From Haloarculaceae archaeon (GTDB lineage: Archaea; Halobacteriota; Halobacteria; Halobacteriales; Haloarculaceae), in assembly GCA_018609665.1 (NCBI GenBank), contig JAHENN010000050.1, positions 1 to 7,986 of the forward strand: a DNA stretch of 7,986 bases. Direction: 5' to 3'. This document shows, piece after piece, positions 1 through 6,603 of this stretch (positions are counted from its first letter, which is position 1; each line of letters opens with the position of its first letter). The position numbers were made by a program, and so were the translations under genes. The notes under the pieces were generated by a model. It worked only from the letters and a program-made list of their open reading frames with translations, searched no databases and was not told the origin of the DNA.

Positions 1-1
1 C

Positions 2-226
2 GTCGGCGCGGCGCTCGGCGCTCGGGGAGCGGCCCCGCCGCACGGCTTCGCCGCCGGCGTCGTCGCCGCCGTCGGCGCGCTCCCGGTCGTGGCGTCGGTC
101 GCGGCCGGCCCCGCGGTCGTGCGGTCGACCGCGCTGTACCTGCCGGTCCTGCTGGGCGTCGTCGGCGCCGCCGGCGGTGCAGCCGTCGTCGCGGCTCGTT
201 CGGACGGCGCGTCGGCCGAACGGTAA
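2..226 (+). CDS. C-terminal end of an unidentified membrane protein (partial)
   Basis: The frame open from base 2 encodes 74 residues and stops with TAA at 224-226; the start lies outside the window. The visible part is almost entirely Ala, Val, Gly and Leu, with two probable membrane segments: about residues 16-40 (including GALPVVASVAAG) and about 45-65 (including LYLPVLLGVVGAAGG). A short charged tail, RSDGASAER, follows. This suggests the last two helices of a multi-pass inner-membrane protein with a cytoplasmic C-terminus. No family motif is visible, so no function is proposed. It ends 33 bp before the citrate synthase start, and the AT-rich patch around its stop codon probably serves as that gene's promoter. 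The frame and the hydrophobic pattern are seen directly; the topology is inferred. Confidence 0.7.
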   Translation, partial: VGAALGARGAAPPHGFAAGVVAAVGALPVVASVAAGPAVVRSTALYLPVLLGVVGAAGGAAVVAARSDGASAER

Positions 227-236
227 CCCTTTTCTC
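224..236 (+). promoter_or_regulatory. Putative TATA/BRE region for citrate synthase
   Basis: The patch TAACCCTTTTC is the only AT-rich stretch upstream of the citrate synthase ATG at 260, with its T-run about 27-30 nt before the start. That is the distance expected for a leaderless haloarchaeal transcript. It overlaps the stop codon of the preceding membrane gene. This is inferred from spacing and composition only. Confidence 0.4.
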
Positions 237-259
237 CCGCGCAACAGAACTACCGCGGC

Positions 260-1393
260 ATGGCAGACGAGCTCAAGAAGGGCCTGGAGGGCGTCCTCGT
301 CGCCGAGTCGTCGCTCAGCTACATCGACGGCGACGAGGGGCGACTGTGCTACCGGGGGTACGACATCGACGACCTCGCGGCGAACGCGTCGTTCGAGGAG
401 GTACTCTACCTGCTGTGGCACGGCGAACTGCCGGACGCGGCGGAGCTCGAGGCCTTCGAGTCGGCGATGGCCGACGAGCGCCGGCTCGACGACTGCGTCC
501 ACCGGCTCGTCAGGGACCTCGCGGAGGCCGGCGAGGAGCCGATGGCCGCCTTCCGGAGCGTCGTCTCGGCGCTGTCGGGGTACGACCCCGACGCCGGCGC
601 CGACGCCGACGACGAGGCCGCCAACGTCCGGAAGGGCCGCCGCATCACCGCCAAGATGCCGACCGCGCTGGCGGCGTTCACCCGCATCCGCGACGGCAAC
701 GACCCCGTCGCTCCCCGCGAGGACCTCGGTCACGCCGCCAACTTCCTCTACATGCTCAACGGCGAGGTGCCCGACGAGGTGCTGGCGGAGACGTTCGACA
801 CCGCGTTGGTGCTGCACGCCGACCACGGGCTCAACGCCTCGACGTTCTCCGCGACGGTCACCGCCTCGACGCTGGCCGATCTCCACTCCGCCGTCACCGC
901 GGCCGTCGGCACCCTCTCCGGCAGCCTCCACGGCGGCGCCAACCAGGACGTCATGGAGATGCTGAAGGAGGTCGACGACTCCGGGAAGGACGCCCTCGAG
1001 TGGGTCCAGGACGCCCTCGCGTCGGACCGCCGCGTGCCGGGCTTCGGCCACCGCGTCTACAACGTCAAGGACCCCCGGGCGAAGATCCTCGGCGAGCGGT
1101 CGAAGGCCCTCGGCGAGGCCGGCGAGATGAAGTGGTACGAGTACTCGACGACCATCGAGGAGTTCCTCGCCGAGGAGAAGGGCCTGGCGCCGAACGTGGA
1201 CTTCTACTCGGCGTCGACGTACTACCAGATGGACATTCCGGTCGACATCTACACGCCCATCTTCGCGATGAGCCGGGCCGGCGGCTGGGTCGCCCACGTC
1301 CTCGAGCAGTACGACGACAACCGGCTCATCCGGCCCCGCTCGCGGTACGTCGGCCCGACGGACCGCTCGGTGCCGCCGCTCGAGGAGCGGTAG
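260..1393 (+). CDS. citZ: Citrate synthase
   Basis: Condenses oxaloacetate with acetyl-CoA to give citrate and CoA, the entry step of the TCA cycle, in the cytoplasm. The protein has 377 residues, the usual size for the short archaeal and Gram-positive type II-like dimeric enzymes. All key residues are present: His224 in SGSLHGGANQDV and His264 in PGFGHRVY match the two catalytic histidines, and Asp314 in NVDFYSAST matches the catalytic aspartate. His189 in HADHGLNAST, Arg273 in DPRAK and Arg339 in FAMSRAGGW match oxaloacetate-binding positions, and the RPRSRYVGP tail (358-366) is the usual C-terminal signature. The N-terminal KGLEGV...YIDG...YRGYDIDDLA is also typical. A stretch rich in Asp and Ala near residues 109-120 is a halophilic surface feature. 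The ATG at 260 gives the standard N-terminus and sits the right distance from a TATA-like patch. It is probably transcribed alone, since pyrE has its own promoter 53 bp further on. Confidence 0.97.
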   Translation: MADELKKGLEGVLVAESSLSYIDGDEGRLCYRGYDIDDLAANASFEEVLYLLWHGELPDAAELEAFESAMADERRLDDCVHRLVRDLAEAGEEPMAAFRSVVSALSGYDPDAGADADDEAANVRKGRRITAKMPTALAAFTRIRDGNDPVAPREDLGHAANFLYMLNGEVPDEVLAETFDTALVLHADHGLNASTFSATVTASTLADLHSAVTAAVGTLSGSLHGGANQDVMEMLKEVDDSGKDALEWVQDALASDRRVPGFGHRVYNVKDPRAKILGERSKALGEAGEMKWYEYSTTIEEFLAEEKGLAPNVDFYSASTYYQMDIPVDIYTPIFAMSRAGGWVAHVLEQYDDNRLIRPRSRYVGPTDRSVPPLEER

Positions 1394-1415
1394 GCAGTCG
1401 GCCGCCGTTCCGCGC

Positions 1416-1427
1416 CGCTTTTTACCG
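1416..1427 (+). promoter_or_regulatory. TATA-like promoter element of pyrE
   Basis: CGCTTTTTACC contains a T5-A box centred about 25 nt before the pyrE ATG at 1447, matching a leaderless haloarchaeal promoter. The T-run (1419-1423) follows the GC-rich end of the citrate synthase region, so it might also help terminate that transcript. Both roles are inferred from position. Confidence 0.5.
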
Positions 1428-1446
1428 ACGGCCGCCAGCGGCCGGT

Positions 1447-1974
1447 ATGGCCGACCAGGAACTCATCGACGCGCTCCGGGACGCCGAGGCGGTCCGATTC
1501 GGCGAGTTCGAACTCTCGCACGGCGGCACCTCCGAGTACTACGTCGACAAGTACGTCTTCGAGACGGACCCGGGCTGTCTGGCGCAGATTGCGGCGGCCT
1601 TCGGCGACCGCCTCGGGGACGCCCCGCGGCTCGCCGGCGTCGCCCTCGGGGCCGTCCCGCTCGTCGCCGCGGCCGCCGTCGAGACCGGCCGTCCGTACGT
1701 CATCGTCCGGAAGCAGACCAAGGAGTACGGCACCGGCAACCGCATCGAGGGCGACCTCGAGGGCGGCGAGGAGGTCGTCGTCCTCGAGGACATCGCCACC
1801 ACCGGTCGGAGCGCCCTCGACGCCGTCGAGGCGCTGCGGGAGGCCGGCGCCGTCGTCGACCGTGTGCTCGTCGTCGTCGACCGCGAGGAGGGCGCCCGCG
1901 AGCTGCTGGCCGACCACGACGTCGCCCTCGAGTCGCTGGTGACCGCCTCCGAACTGCTGGCCGACCGGGCGTGA
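1447..1974 (+). CDS. pyrE: Orotate phosphoribosyltransferase
   Basis: Transfers the ribose-5-phosphate of PRPP to orotate to make OMP, the fifth step of pyrimidine synthesis, in the cytoplasm. The protein has 175 residues, normal for archaeal PyrE (the PyrE2 type used as a genetic marker in Haloferax). The PRPP-binding motif VVLEDIATTGRS lies at residues 111-122. Upstream of it is the mobile catalytic loop with RKQTKEYGTG (88-97), where Lys89 and Lys92 correspond to the conserved lysines; Tyr94 stands where bacterial enzymes have His. The substrate strand is GVALGAVPL (64-72), and the N-terminal FELSHGGTSEYYVDKY is characteristic. The frame remains open far upstream inside citrate synthase, but homology and the TATA-like box both place the start at ATG 1447. 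GfcR follows after 85 bp. Family identity is clear; confirmation of OPRT rather than another PRT rests on the loop and N-terminus. Confidence 0.93.
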   Translation: MADQELIDALRDAEAVRFGEFELSHGGTSEYYVDKYVFETDPGCLAQIAAAFGDRLGDAPRLAGVALGAVPLVAAAAVETGRPYVIVRKQTKEYGTGNRIEGDLEGGEEVVVLEDIATTGRSALDAVEALREAGAVVDRVLVVVDREEGARELLADHDVALESLVTASELLADRA

Positions 1975-2059
1975 CCCGGGCTGGCTGTCCACCCTTGTGC
2001 GTATCTCCCCGGCTCCGCGTATCGAAGTGCTCATCAACGTGTGGGGTCCGGGGTAACGC

Positions 2060-2794
2060 ATGGATCGTTCGGAGAAGGCCGCCCTCCAGCTGCGGGCCGT
2101 CGACGTGCTGCGGGCGCTGAAGCGGACGCGCACCTACGAGGAACTGGCCGCCGAGACGGGGCTGCCGGCCGGCGACCTCAACCGGTACGTCAACGGGCAC
2201 GTCCTGCCGAGCGAGGCCCGCGCCAGGGCGGTCGTCGAGGAGGTCGGCGCCGACCTGCTGGAGACGGAGCTGAACGCCCGCATCAGCGTCGACGAGGAGG
2301 GGTACGTCGACAACTCGCGGGTGGTGTTCGACCGGTCGCTGCTGTCGCTGGTGCCGCCGGTCGCCGCCGAGCAGCTCGGCGTCGACGCGCCCGATGCGGT
2401 GCTGACGGCGGCGACGGATGGCATCACGCTGGCAGCCGCCGCCGCGGAGTACTTCGGAGCGCGCTGCGTCTACGCCAAGAAGTCACGGGAGACGGCCGTC
2501 GAGGAGTTCATCGAGGCCCGCCGGCGGCTGTCGTCCGGCATCGAGATCGACTACTACCTGCCGGCCGACGCCGTCGACGCCGGCGAGTCGGTGCTCGTCG
2601 TCGACGACCTCGTCCGGTCCGGCGAGACGCAGGCGCTTCTGACCGACATCGCGCGGTCGGCCGACGCGGAGGTGACCGGCGTCTTCGCGCTCATCGCCGT
2701 CGGCGACGAGGGCATCGAGCGCGCCCGCGAGCACGCCGACGCGCCGGTCGGCGCGCTCGTCCGTCGAGAGACCGGCGGCGACGGCAAACACTAA
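2060..2794 (+). CDS. gfcR: GfcR-type transcriptional regulator with HTH and phosphoribosyltransferase-like domain
   Basis: A 244-residue DNA-binding regulator. Residues about 22-50 form a helix-turn-helix (RTYEELAAETGLPAGDLNRY, then a wing-like VNGHVLPSEA). Residues about 85-240 form a type I phosphoribosyltransferase fold with a PRPP-type loop VLVVDDLVRSGET (178-190) and a core strand AATDGITLAAAAAEYFGA (117-134). This domain order, in contrast to true PyrE, defines the archaeal 'PyrE-like' family. Its Haloferax member GfcR activates glucose and fructose catabolic genes and is thought to sense a sugar-acid phosphate rather than act as an enzyme. The order also resembles that of bacterial PurR, which senses PRPP. 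Here it lies between pyrE and a purine-type permease. The ATG at 2060 gives the family N-terminus; no convincing TATA box or Shine-Dalgarno was found in the 85-bp gap before it. The family call is strong. The effector and targets in this organism are unknown. Confidence 0.88.
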   Translation: MDRSEKAALQLRAVDVLRALKRTRTYEELAAETGLPAGDLNRYVNGHVLPSEARARAVVEEVGADLLETELNARISVDEEGYVDNSRVVFDRSLLSLVPPVAAEQLGVDAPDAVLTAATDGITLAAAAAEYFGARCVYAKKSRETAVEEFIEARRRLSSGIEIDYYLPADAVDAGESVLVVDDLVRSGETQALLTDIARSADAEVTGVFALIAVGDEGIERAREHADAPVGALVRRETGGDGKH

Positions 2795-2796
2795 GT
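2785..2796 (+). promoter_or_regulatory. Putative TATA element for the nucleobase permease
   Basis: CAAACACTAAG, overlapping the last codons and stop of gfcR, is the only AT-rich patch before the permease. Its centre is about 28 nt upstream of the ATG at 2820, consistent with leaderless transcription from that start rather than from the ATG at 2811. This is inferred from spacing; co-transcription with gfcR is also possible given the short gap. Confidence 0.35.
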
Positions 2797-2819
2797 CGCC
2801 GTCACGTGGTATGAGAGTA

Positions 2820-4301
2820 ATGGGTGCCGCCGACTCGCTCGCCGAGTTCTTCGCGTTCGACGAGCACGACACCGACCTCGGAACGGAGACGACGGCCGGC
2901 GCGACGACCTTCCTGGCGATGGCGTACATCATCGTCGTCAACCCGAACATCTTGGCGCCGGCCATCGTCGGCGGCTTCCCGGAGGACGGCCAGGTGCCGG
3001 CGACGGAGATCGCCGGCGAGACGTACGACTTCTTCCAGGTCGTCGAGATGCTCACCGTCGTCACGATTCTGGCGTCGGTGGCCGCCATCCTCGTGATGGC
3101 GCTGTACGCCAACCGGCCGTTCGGGCTGGCGCCCGGCCTGGGGCTGAACGCCTTCTTCGCGTTCACGGTGGTGCTGGGGCTGGGCGTCCCGTGGCAGGTG
3201 GCGCTGGCGGCCGTCTTCGTCGAGGGGGTCGTCTTCGTCGCGCTGACGGCCGTCGGCGCCCGGGAGTACGTCATCCGGCTGTTCCCCGAGCCGGTGAAGT
3301 TCGCCGTCGGCGCCGGTATCGGCGTCTTCCTGCTGTTCCTCGGCCTCCAGGAGATGCAGGTCGTCGTCGCCGACGACGCGACGCTCGTGACGCTCGGGAA
3401 CGTCCTCCGGAGTCCGGTCGCGGCGCTGTCGCTGCTCGGACTCGCCGGCACGCTCGTGCTGTACGCCCGCGGCGTCCGGGGGTCCATCGTCGTCGGCATC
3501 CTCGGGACGGCGGCAGCGGGGTACGCGCTGACGCTGGCCGGCGTCGTCGAGGGGGGCGTCCTCGACGCCAACGGCACCGTCGAGCAGGTCGCAAGCGACG
3601 GCGCCGGATCGCTGCTTTTCGGCGTCCAGTACGACTTCACGCCGCTGGTCGTCGGCTTCGTCGACGGCCTCGGGATGATACTCGAGGACCCGCTCGTCTT
3701 CGCGCTGATCGTGTTCACGTTCTTCTTCGTGGACTTCTTCGACACCGCCGGCACGCTCATCGGGGTCTCCCAGCGGGCGGGCTTCCTCGACGAGAACGGC
3801 GACCTGCCGGACATGAACGAGCCGCTGATGGCCGACGCCGTCGGCACCACCGTCGGGGCGATGATGGGCACCTCGACGGTGACGACCTACATCGAGTCGG
3901 CGACGGGCGTCGAGGAGGGGGGCCGCACCGGCTTCACAGCCCTGGTCGTCGGGCTGCTGTTCGCGCTGTCGCTGCTCGTCGTCCCGCTCGTGCGGGCCAT
4001 CCCGACGTACGCGACCTACATCGCCCTGGTCGTCGTCGGCATCATCATGCTGCAGGGCGTCGCCGACATCGACTGGGCGGACCCGGCGTGGGCCATCTCG
4101 GGCGGGCTCACCATCACCGTCATGCCGCTGACGGCGTCCATCGCCAACGGGCTGGCGGCCGGCATCATGAGCTACCCCGTCGTCAAGGCCGCCGTCGGCG
4201 AGCGGGGTGACGTCTCGCCCGGTCAGTGGGCGCTGGCGACCGTCTTCGTCGTCTACTTCGCCGTCTTCTTCGCGGCCGACGCCGGGCTGTTCGGCTTCTG
4301 A
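2820..4301 (+). CDS. NCS2-family nucleobase permease, AzgA-like (adenine/guanine/hypoxanthine type)
   Basis: Probable proton-coupled importer of purine bases in the cytoplasmic membrane, 493 residues from this start and strongly hydrophobic with many membrane segments. The N-terminus TDLGTETTAGATTFLAMAYI followed by VNPNIL is the AzgA/PbuG/GhxP signature, distinct from the UraA/xanthine branch. Substrate-site motifs are present: GLGLNAFFAF with Asn110 in the third helix, FVDFFDTAGTLIG with Asp305 and Asp308 in the eighth, and GTSTVTTYIESATG with Glu359 before EEGGRTG in the tenth. In characterised AzgA proteins an Asn, an Asp and a Glu at these places are essential. An in-frame ATG at 2811 would add MRV. 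The ATG at 2820 is preferred because relatives begin MG and the upstream TATA-like patch fits it. The gene lies 25 bp after gfcR, suggesting linked function or read-through. The precise substrate cannot be told from sequence. Confidence 0.92.
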   Translation: MGAADSLAEFFAFDEHDTDLGTETTAGATTFLAMAYIIVVNPNILAPAIVGGFPEDGQVPATEIAGETYDFFQVVEMLTVVTILASVAAILVMALYANRPFGLAPGLGLNAFFAFTVVLGLGVPWQVALAAVFVEGVVFVALTAVGAREYVIRLFPEPVKFAVGAGIGVFLLFLGLQEMQVVVADDATLVTLGNVLRSPVAALSLLGLAGTLVLYARGVRGSIVVGILGTAAAGYALTLAGVVEGGVLDANGTVEQVASDGAGSLLFGVQYDFTPLVVGFVDGLGMILEDPLVFALIVFTFFFVDFFDTAGTLIGVSQRAGFLDENGDLPDMNEPLMADAVGTTVGAMMGTSTVTTYIESATGVEEGGRTGFTALVVGLLFALSLLVVPLVRAIPTYATYIALVVVGIIMLQGVADIDWADPAWAISGGLTITVMPLTASIANGLAAGIMSYPVVKAAVGERGDVSPGQWALATVFVVYFAVFFAADAGLFGF

Positions 4302-4372
4302 GCCGGCGCCGAACTAGCCGGGGTCCGACCGGAATCGTAACGCCTTCGGGCTGGTCGGTCCGCGTGTCGAGC

Positions 4373-5758
4373 ATGGACGTCCCACGCCTCCGTCGCCGTC
4401 GGGTCGCTCGGCTGGCGGCGGCGGCCGTCGTCGTCGCCCTCCTCGCGCCGGCCGCCTACGCCGCCGTCTCCCCCGGCAGCGCCGACCTCGGGCCCGGGAC
4501 GGTCGAGCAGCCGGCCGGCGAGCGGACCTACGTCAGCGTCCAAGGCTTTCACTTCGCCGGCTACGGGCAGTCGAAGAAGCCCGCCCGACTCGTCGCGGCC
4601 GACGGCGACGCCGAGCCGGTCTGGCGGTTCGACGGCGACGCCGTCGGGGCCGTCTGGTTCTACGACATAACGCCGCTCGAGAACGGCACCGTCTTCGTCA
4701 CCTCGACGTACCCCGACGGGACCGTCACCTTCGAGTACGACCCCGAGACCGACGAGGTCCTCGAGCGCCACGACATCCCCGGCGCCATCGACACCCACAG
4801 CGTCTACCCCCTCGACGAGGACCGGTTGCTCGTCGCGAACATGCGCGAGACCGACGACGGCGTCAGCGACGACCGCCTCTACGTCCGGAACACCGCGACC
4901 GGCGAGACCGAGTGGGAGTGGTACTTCCGGGAGCACTACCCGGCCGACACCGACGGCGGCGTCGACGGCGACTGGACCCACGTCAACGACGCCGAACCGG
5001 TCGGCGACGGCGACCGGTACGTGCTGGCGTCGCCGCGGAACTTCGACCAGGTCGTCGTCGTCGACCGCCGGACCGACGAAATCGTGATGCGGCTCGGCGA
5101 GGACGGCGACCACGCGACGCTCGACGAACAGCACAACCCCGACTACCTCGAGCGGGCGGACGGCACGCCGGTGGTCCTGGTGGCCGACAGCGAGAACGAC
5201 CGGGTCGTCGAGTACGAGCGGGACTGCGGCGACGCCGACCCCCGGCTCGGCGCGGGGACGCCGCCGGCCGACTGCGAGTGGAACCTCGTGTGGGCCGTCG
5301 ACGGCTTCAACTGGCCCCGGGACGCCGACCGGCTGCCGAACGGCAACACGCTGGTGACGGACACGCTGAACCACCGCGTCGTCGAGGTGACGCCCCGGGG
5401 AGAGGTCGTCTGGGAGTTCTACGCCCCCTGGGCGCCGTACGACGCCGAGCGAGGCGCGCCGGGCAGCAACGGTCCGACGATGGCCGACCGCGGGACCGGC
5501 GGCGAGTTCACCGTCGCCGGCGGCGCCGACGACTCGCCGGCCTCGCGGTACCGCGTCGCCGACGCCATCGCGGCGGCCGGCGCCGACGAGCTGGCGTCGA
5601 CGTACGGCCACGTCGAGCCGTGGTTCCGGCCGGCCTGGATGGGATCGTGGACGTTCCTCGCGGCCGTCCTCGGGGTACTCGTGGCGCTGACCTGGGGCGT
5701 CGCCGAGGCCGTCGGCCGCCGCGACCGGCTGGCGGCCGCCCTCGGCCGCGGCCGCTGA
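4373..5758 (+). CDS. Membrane-anchored arylsulfotransferase-like beta-propeller protein
   Basis: A 461-residue protein with a membrane segment near each end: residues about 11-31 (LAAAAVVVALLAPAAYA after an Arg-rich start) and about 425-446 (SWTFLAAVLGVLVALTWGVAEAV). The roughly 390 residues between them are probably outside the cell. They contain propeller-like repeats, each with a histidine and a strand pair: DTHSVYPLDEDRLLVAN (His142), WTHVNDAEPVGDGDRYVLAS (His203), EQHNPDYL...VADSENDRVVEY (His254) and DADRLPNGNTLVTDTLNHRV (His334). This pattern, especially LPNGNTLVTDTLNHRVVEV, recalls the arylsulfotransferase (ASST) superfamily, whose bacterial enzymes use active-site histidines. Cys285 and Cys301 could form a disulfide. 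Transfer activity is not established for archaeal members and NHL-like binding is an alternative. The start is at ATG 4373, because any earlier start would overlap the permease. A weak AT patch (AATCGTAACGC, 4333-4343) may be its promoter. Confidence 0.75.
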   Translation: MDVPRLRRRRVARLAAAAVVVALLAPAAYAAVSPGSADLGPGTVEQPAGERTYVSVQGFHFAGYGQSKKPARLVAADGDAEPVWRFDGDAVGAVWFYDITPLENGTVFVTSTYPDGTVTFEYDPETDEVLERHDIPGAIDTHSVYPLDEDRLLVANMRETDDGVSDDRLYVRNTATGETEWEWYFREHYPADTDGGVDGDWTHVNDAEPVGDGDRYVLASPRNFDQVVVVDRRTDEIVMRLGEDGDHATLDEQHNPDYLERADGTPVVLVADSENDRVVEYERDCGDADPRLGAGTPPADCEWNLVWAVDGFNWPRDADRLPNGNTLVTDTLNHRVVEVTPRGEVVWEFYAPWAPYDAERGAPGSNGPTMADRGTGGEFTVAGGADDSPASRYRVADAIAAAGADELASTYGHVEPWFRPAWMGSWTFLAAVLGVLVALTWGVAEAVGRRDRLAAALGRGR

Positions 5759-5792
5759 CCGGTCTGGTCGCCCCCGGGCATACGACCGCCGC

Positions 5793-5803
5793 CCTCTTTA
5801 TGC
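5793..5803 (+). promoter_or_regulatory. TATA-like element of the glutaredoxin gene
   Basis: CTCTTTATGCC has a TTTA core about 27 nt before ATG 5824, the normal distance for a leaderless transcript. It contains an in-frame ATG (5800) that would add MPATLHPT; because the box overlaps this ATG, the later start is preferred. Confidence 0.5.
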
Positions 5804-5823
5804 CGGCGACGCTACACCCGACG

Positions 5824-6078
5824 ATGGCATCCATTACGCTGTACGAGTTGCCCGGCTGTCCGTACTGTGCGAAGGTGATCGACAAGCTGGAGGAACTCGA
5901 CCTCGATTACGACAGCATCGAGGTGCCGAATTCCCACGACCAGCGCGACGAGGTCAAGGAGGTCAGCGGCCAGACCGGCGTGCCGGTCATCATCGACGAG
6001 GAACACGGCGTCGACGGCATGAACGAGTCCGACGACATCGTCGAGTACCTCGAGGAGACGTACGCGGCCGAGGCCTGA
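5824..6078 (+). CDS. Glutaredoxin-like thiol-disulfide protein
   Basis: A small cytoplasmic redox protein of 84 residues, the typical length for a single-domain glutaredoxin. It has the thioredoxin-fold order: strand ITLYEL, the active-site motif Cys12-Pro-Tyr-Cys15, a helix AKVIDKLEEL, strand DYDSIEVP, then TGVPVII with the cis-proline at residue 54, and a terminal helix ESDDIVEYLEETY. CPYC is the classical dithiol glutaredoxin active site. The closing NESDDIVEYL resembles the N-terminal domain of glutathione S-transferases, and haloarchaeal copies are often annotated as either. Haloarchaea use gamma-glutamylcysteine rather than glutathione, so that thiol is the likely partner (known for the group, not visible here). 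The gene has its own TATA-like box, and its stop codon lies inside a short inverted repeat. It is convergent with the downstream zinc-ribbon gene. Confidence 0.92.
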   Translation: MASITLYELPGCPYCAKVIDKLEELDLDYDSIEVPNSHDQRDEVKEVSGQTGVPVIIDEEHGVDGMNESDDIVEYLEETYAAEA

Positions 6079-6095
6079 CCGCGGCGCCCGCGGTC
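6077..6095 (+). terminator. Short perfect inverted repeat at the glutaredoxin stop codon
   Basis: GACCGCG (6077-6083) and CGCGGTC (6089-6095) are perfect complements separated by 5 nt, beginning inside the TGA stop. A pyrimidine-rich CTCTTCTAT follows at 6101-6110. It could mark the 3' end of the transcript between two convergent genes. Archaeal termination depends mainly on U-tracts and there is no clean one here, so the role is uncertain. Confidence 0.3.
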
Positions 6096-6179
6096 GTCGA
6101 GCTCTTCTATCGCTGCCGGGTCCGGCTCCGTGGGGACCGAGGCGGGCGTTCGCGCGCCCGGTGATTCGACGGCGCGTCG

Positions 6180-6497
6180 TCAGGTCTCGCGCCACCTGTG
6201 GCCGCACTCGACGCAGGTGAACAGCCGGACCTCGTAGGAGCCGCCCGGCTTCGGCATCATCTCGTAGTCGGCCCGCTCGCTGTCGCAGCCCTCCGCCGGG
6301 CAGGGCTCCTGCATCGTCTCGGTGGCATCCTGCGTCGCGTCGGCCACGTCGGGCGCCCCGTCGTCGCGCTGTCCGTCCTCGACCGCCATCGCCGCCTCCG
6401 CACCCGAGTCCCGCGAGGCCTCGTTCTCACAGGAGCGACACACCCAGGTGTCGCCCTCCGTGTGCATCATCGATCCGCACTCGTCGCAGAATCGCAT
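6180..6497 (-). CDS. TFS/RPA12-like zinc-ribbon protein lacking the cleavage dipeptide
   Basis: A 105-residue protein related to archaeal transcription factor S and RNA polymerase subunits RPA12/RPB9/RPC11. The N-terminal zinc ribbon begins MRFCDECGSM, with Cys4, Cys7, Cys20 and Cys23. An acidic low-complexity linker covers about residues 28-63. The C-terminal ribbon has Cys66, Cys71, Cys95 and Cys98, ending TCVECGHRWRET. Ordinary TFS carries an RSADE-type acidic hairpin between the C-terminal cysteine pairs, which drives RNA cleavage in a backtracked polymerase. Here that region reads MPKPGGSYEVRL and has no Asp-Glu pair. The first C-terminal pair is spaced by four residues rather than two. 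It is thus probably a paralogue that binds RNA polymerase without cleavage activity, or another zinc-ribbon protein. The ATG at 6497 is preferred because it gives the standard N-terminus and lies about 27 nt after an excellent TATA box; the frame stays open upstream to 6629. Confidence 0.85.
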   Translation of the reverse strand: MRFCDECGSMMHTEGDTWVCRSCENEASRDSGAEAAMAVEDGQRDDGAPDVADATQDATETMQEPCPAEGCDSERADYEMMPKPGGSYEVRLFTCVECGHRWRET

Positions 6498-6520
6498 CGT
6501 ACCCGAACCCACGCTCGCGA

Positions 6521-6535
6521 CAAATATAGGTTTCA
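6521..6535 (-). promoter_or_regulatory. Strong TATA/BRE promoter of the zinc-ribbon gene
   Basis: On the minus strand this reads TGAAACCTATATTTG, a purine-rich BRE-like stretch followed by a near-canonical TATA box centred about 28 nt before the ATG at 6497. It is the clearest promoter in the window and implies a leaderless, probably well-transcribed mRNA. Confidence 0.65.
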
Positions 6536-6603
6536 GTTCTGTCACGGTCCGGAACGGGCGATTCGCGACGGTCGGACTGCTTGCTATGTGGGTGGTTCGG
6601 CTG

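Noticed and set aside
346..1446. Upstream extension of the pyrE frame through citrate synthase
   Set aside because: The extension translates to Arg/Gly-rich nonsense; homology and a TATA-like box place the real start at 1447.
2483..3871. Long open frame of 462 codons on the minus strand opposite gfcR and the permease
   Set aside because: It is antisense to two well-recognised genes; its Ser/Thr/Pro/Arg-rich translation matches no family and is a typical GC-rich shadow.
3191..4210. Long plus-strand open frame overlapping the permease
   Set aside because: The translation is Arg/Gly-rich and lies out of frame with the clearly recognisable membrane transporter.
4373..4466. Twin-arginine signal peptide on the propeller protein
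   Set aside because: The Arg-rich start (RRRRVAR) lacks the normal Tat motif context, and a second membrane segment at the C-terminus suggests an anchored protein; a membrane anchor explains the N-terminus better.
4253..5611. Long open frame of 452 codons on the minus strand opposite the propeller gene
   Set aside because: Its translation is Val/Gly/Arg-rich low-complexity sequence antisense to a gene with clear protein motifs, so it is an artefact of high GC.
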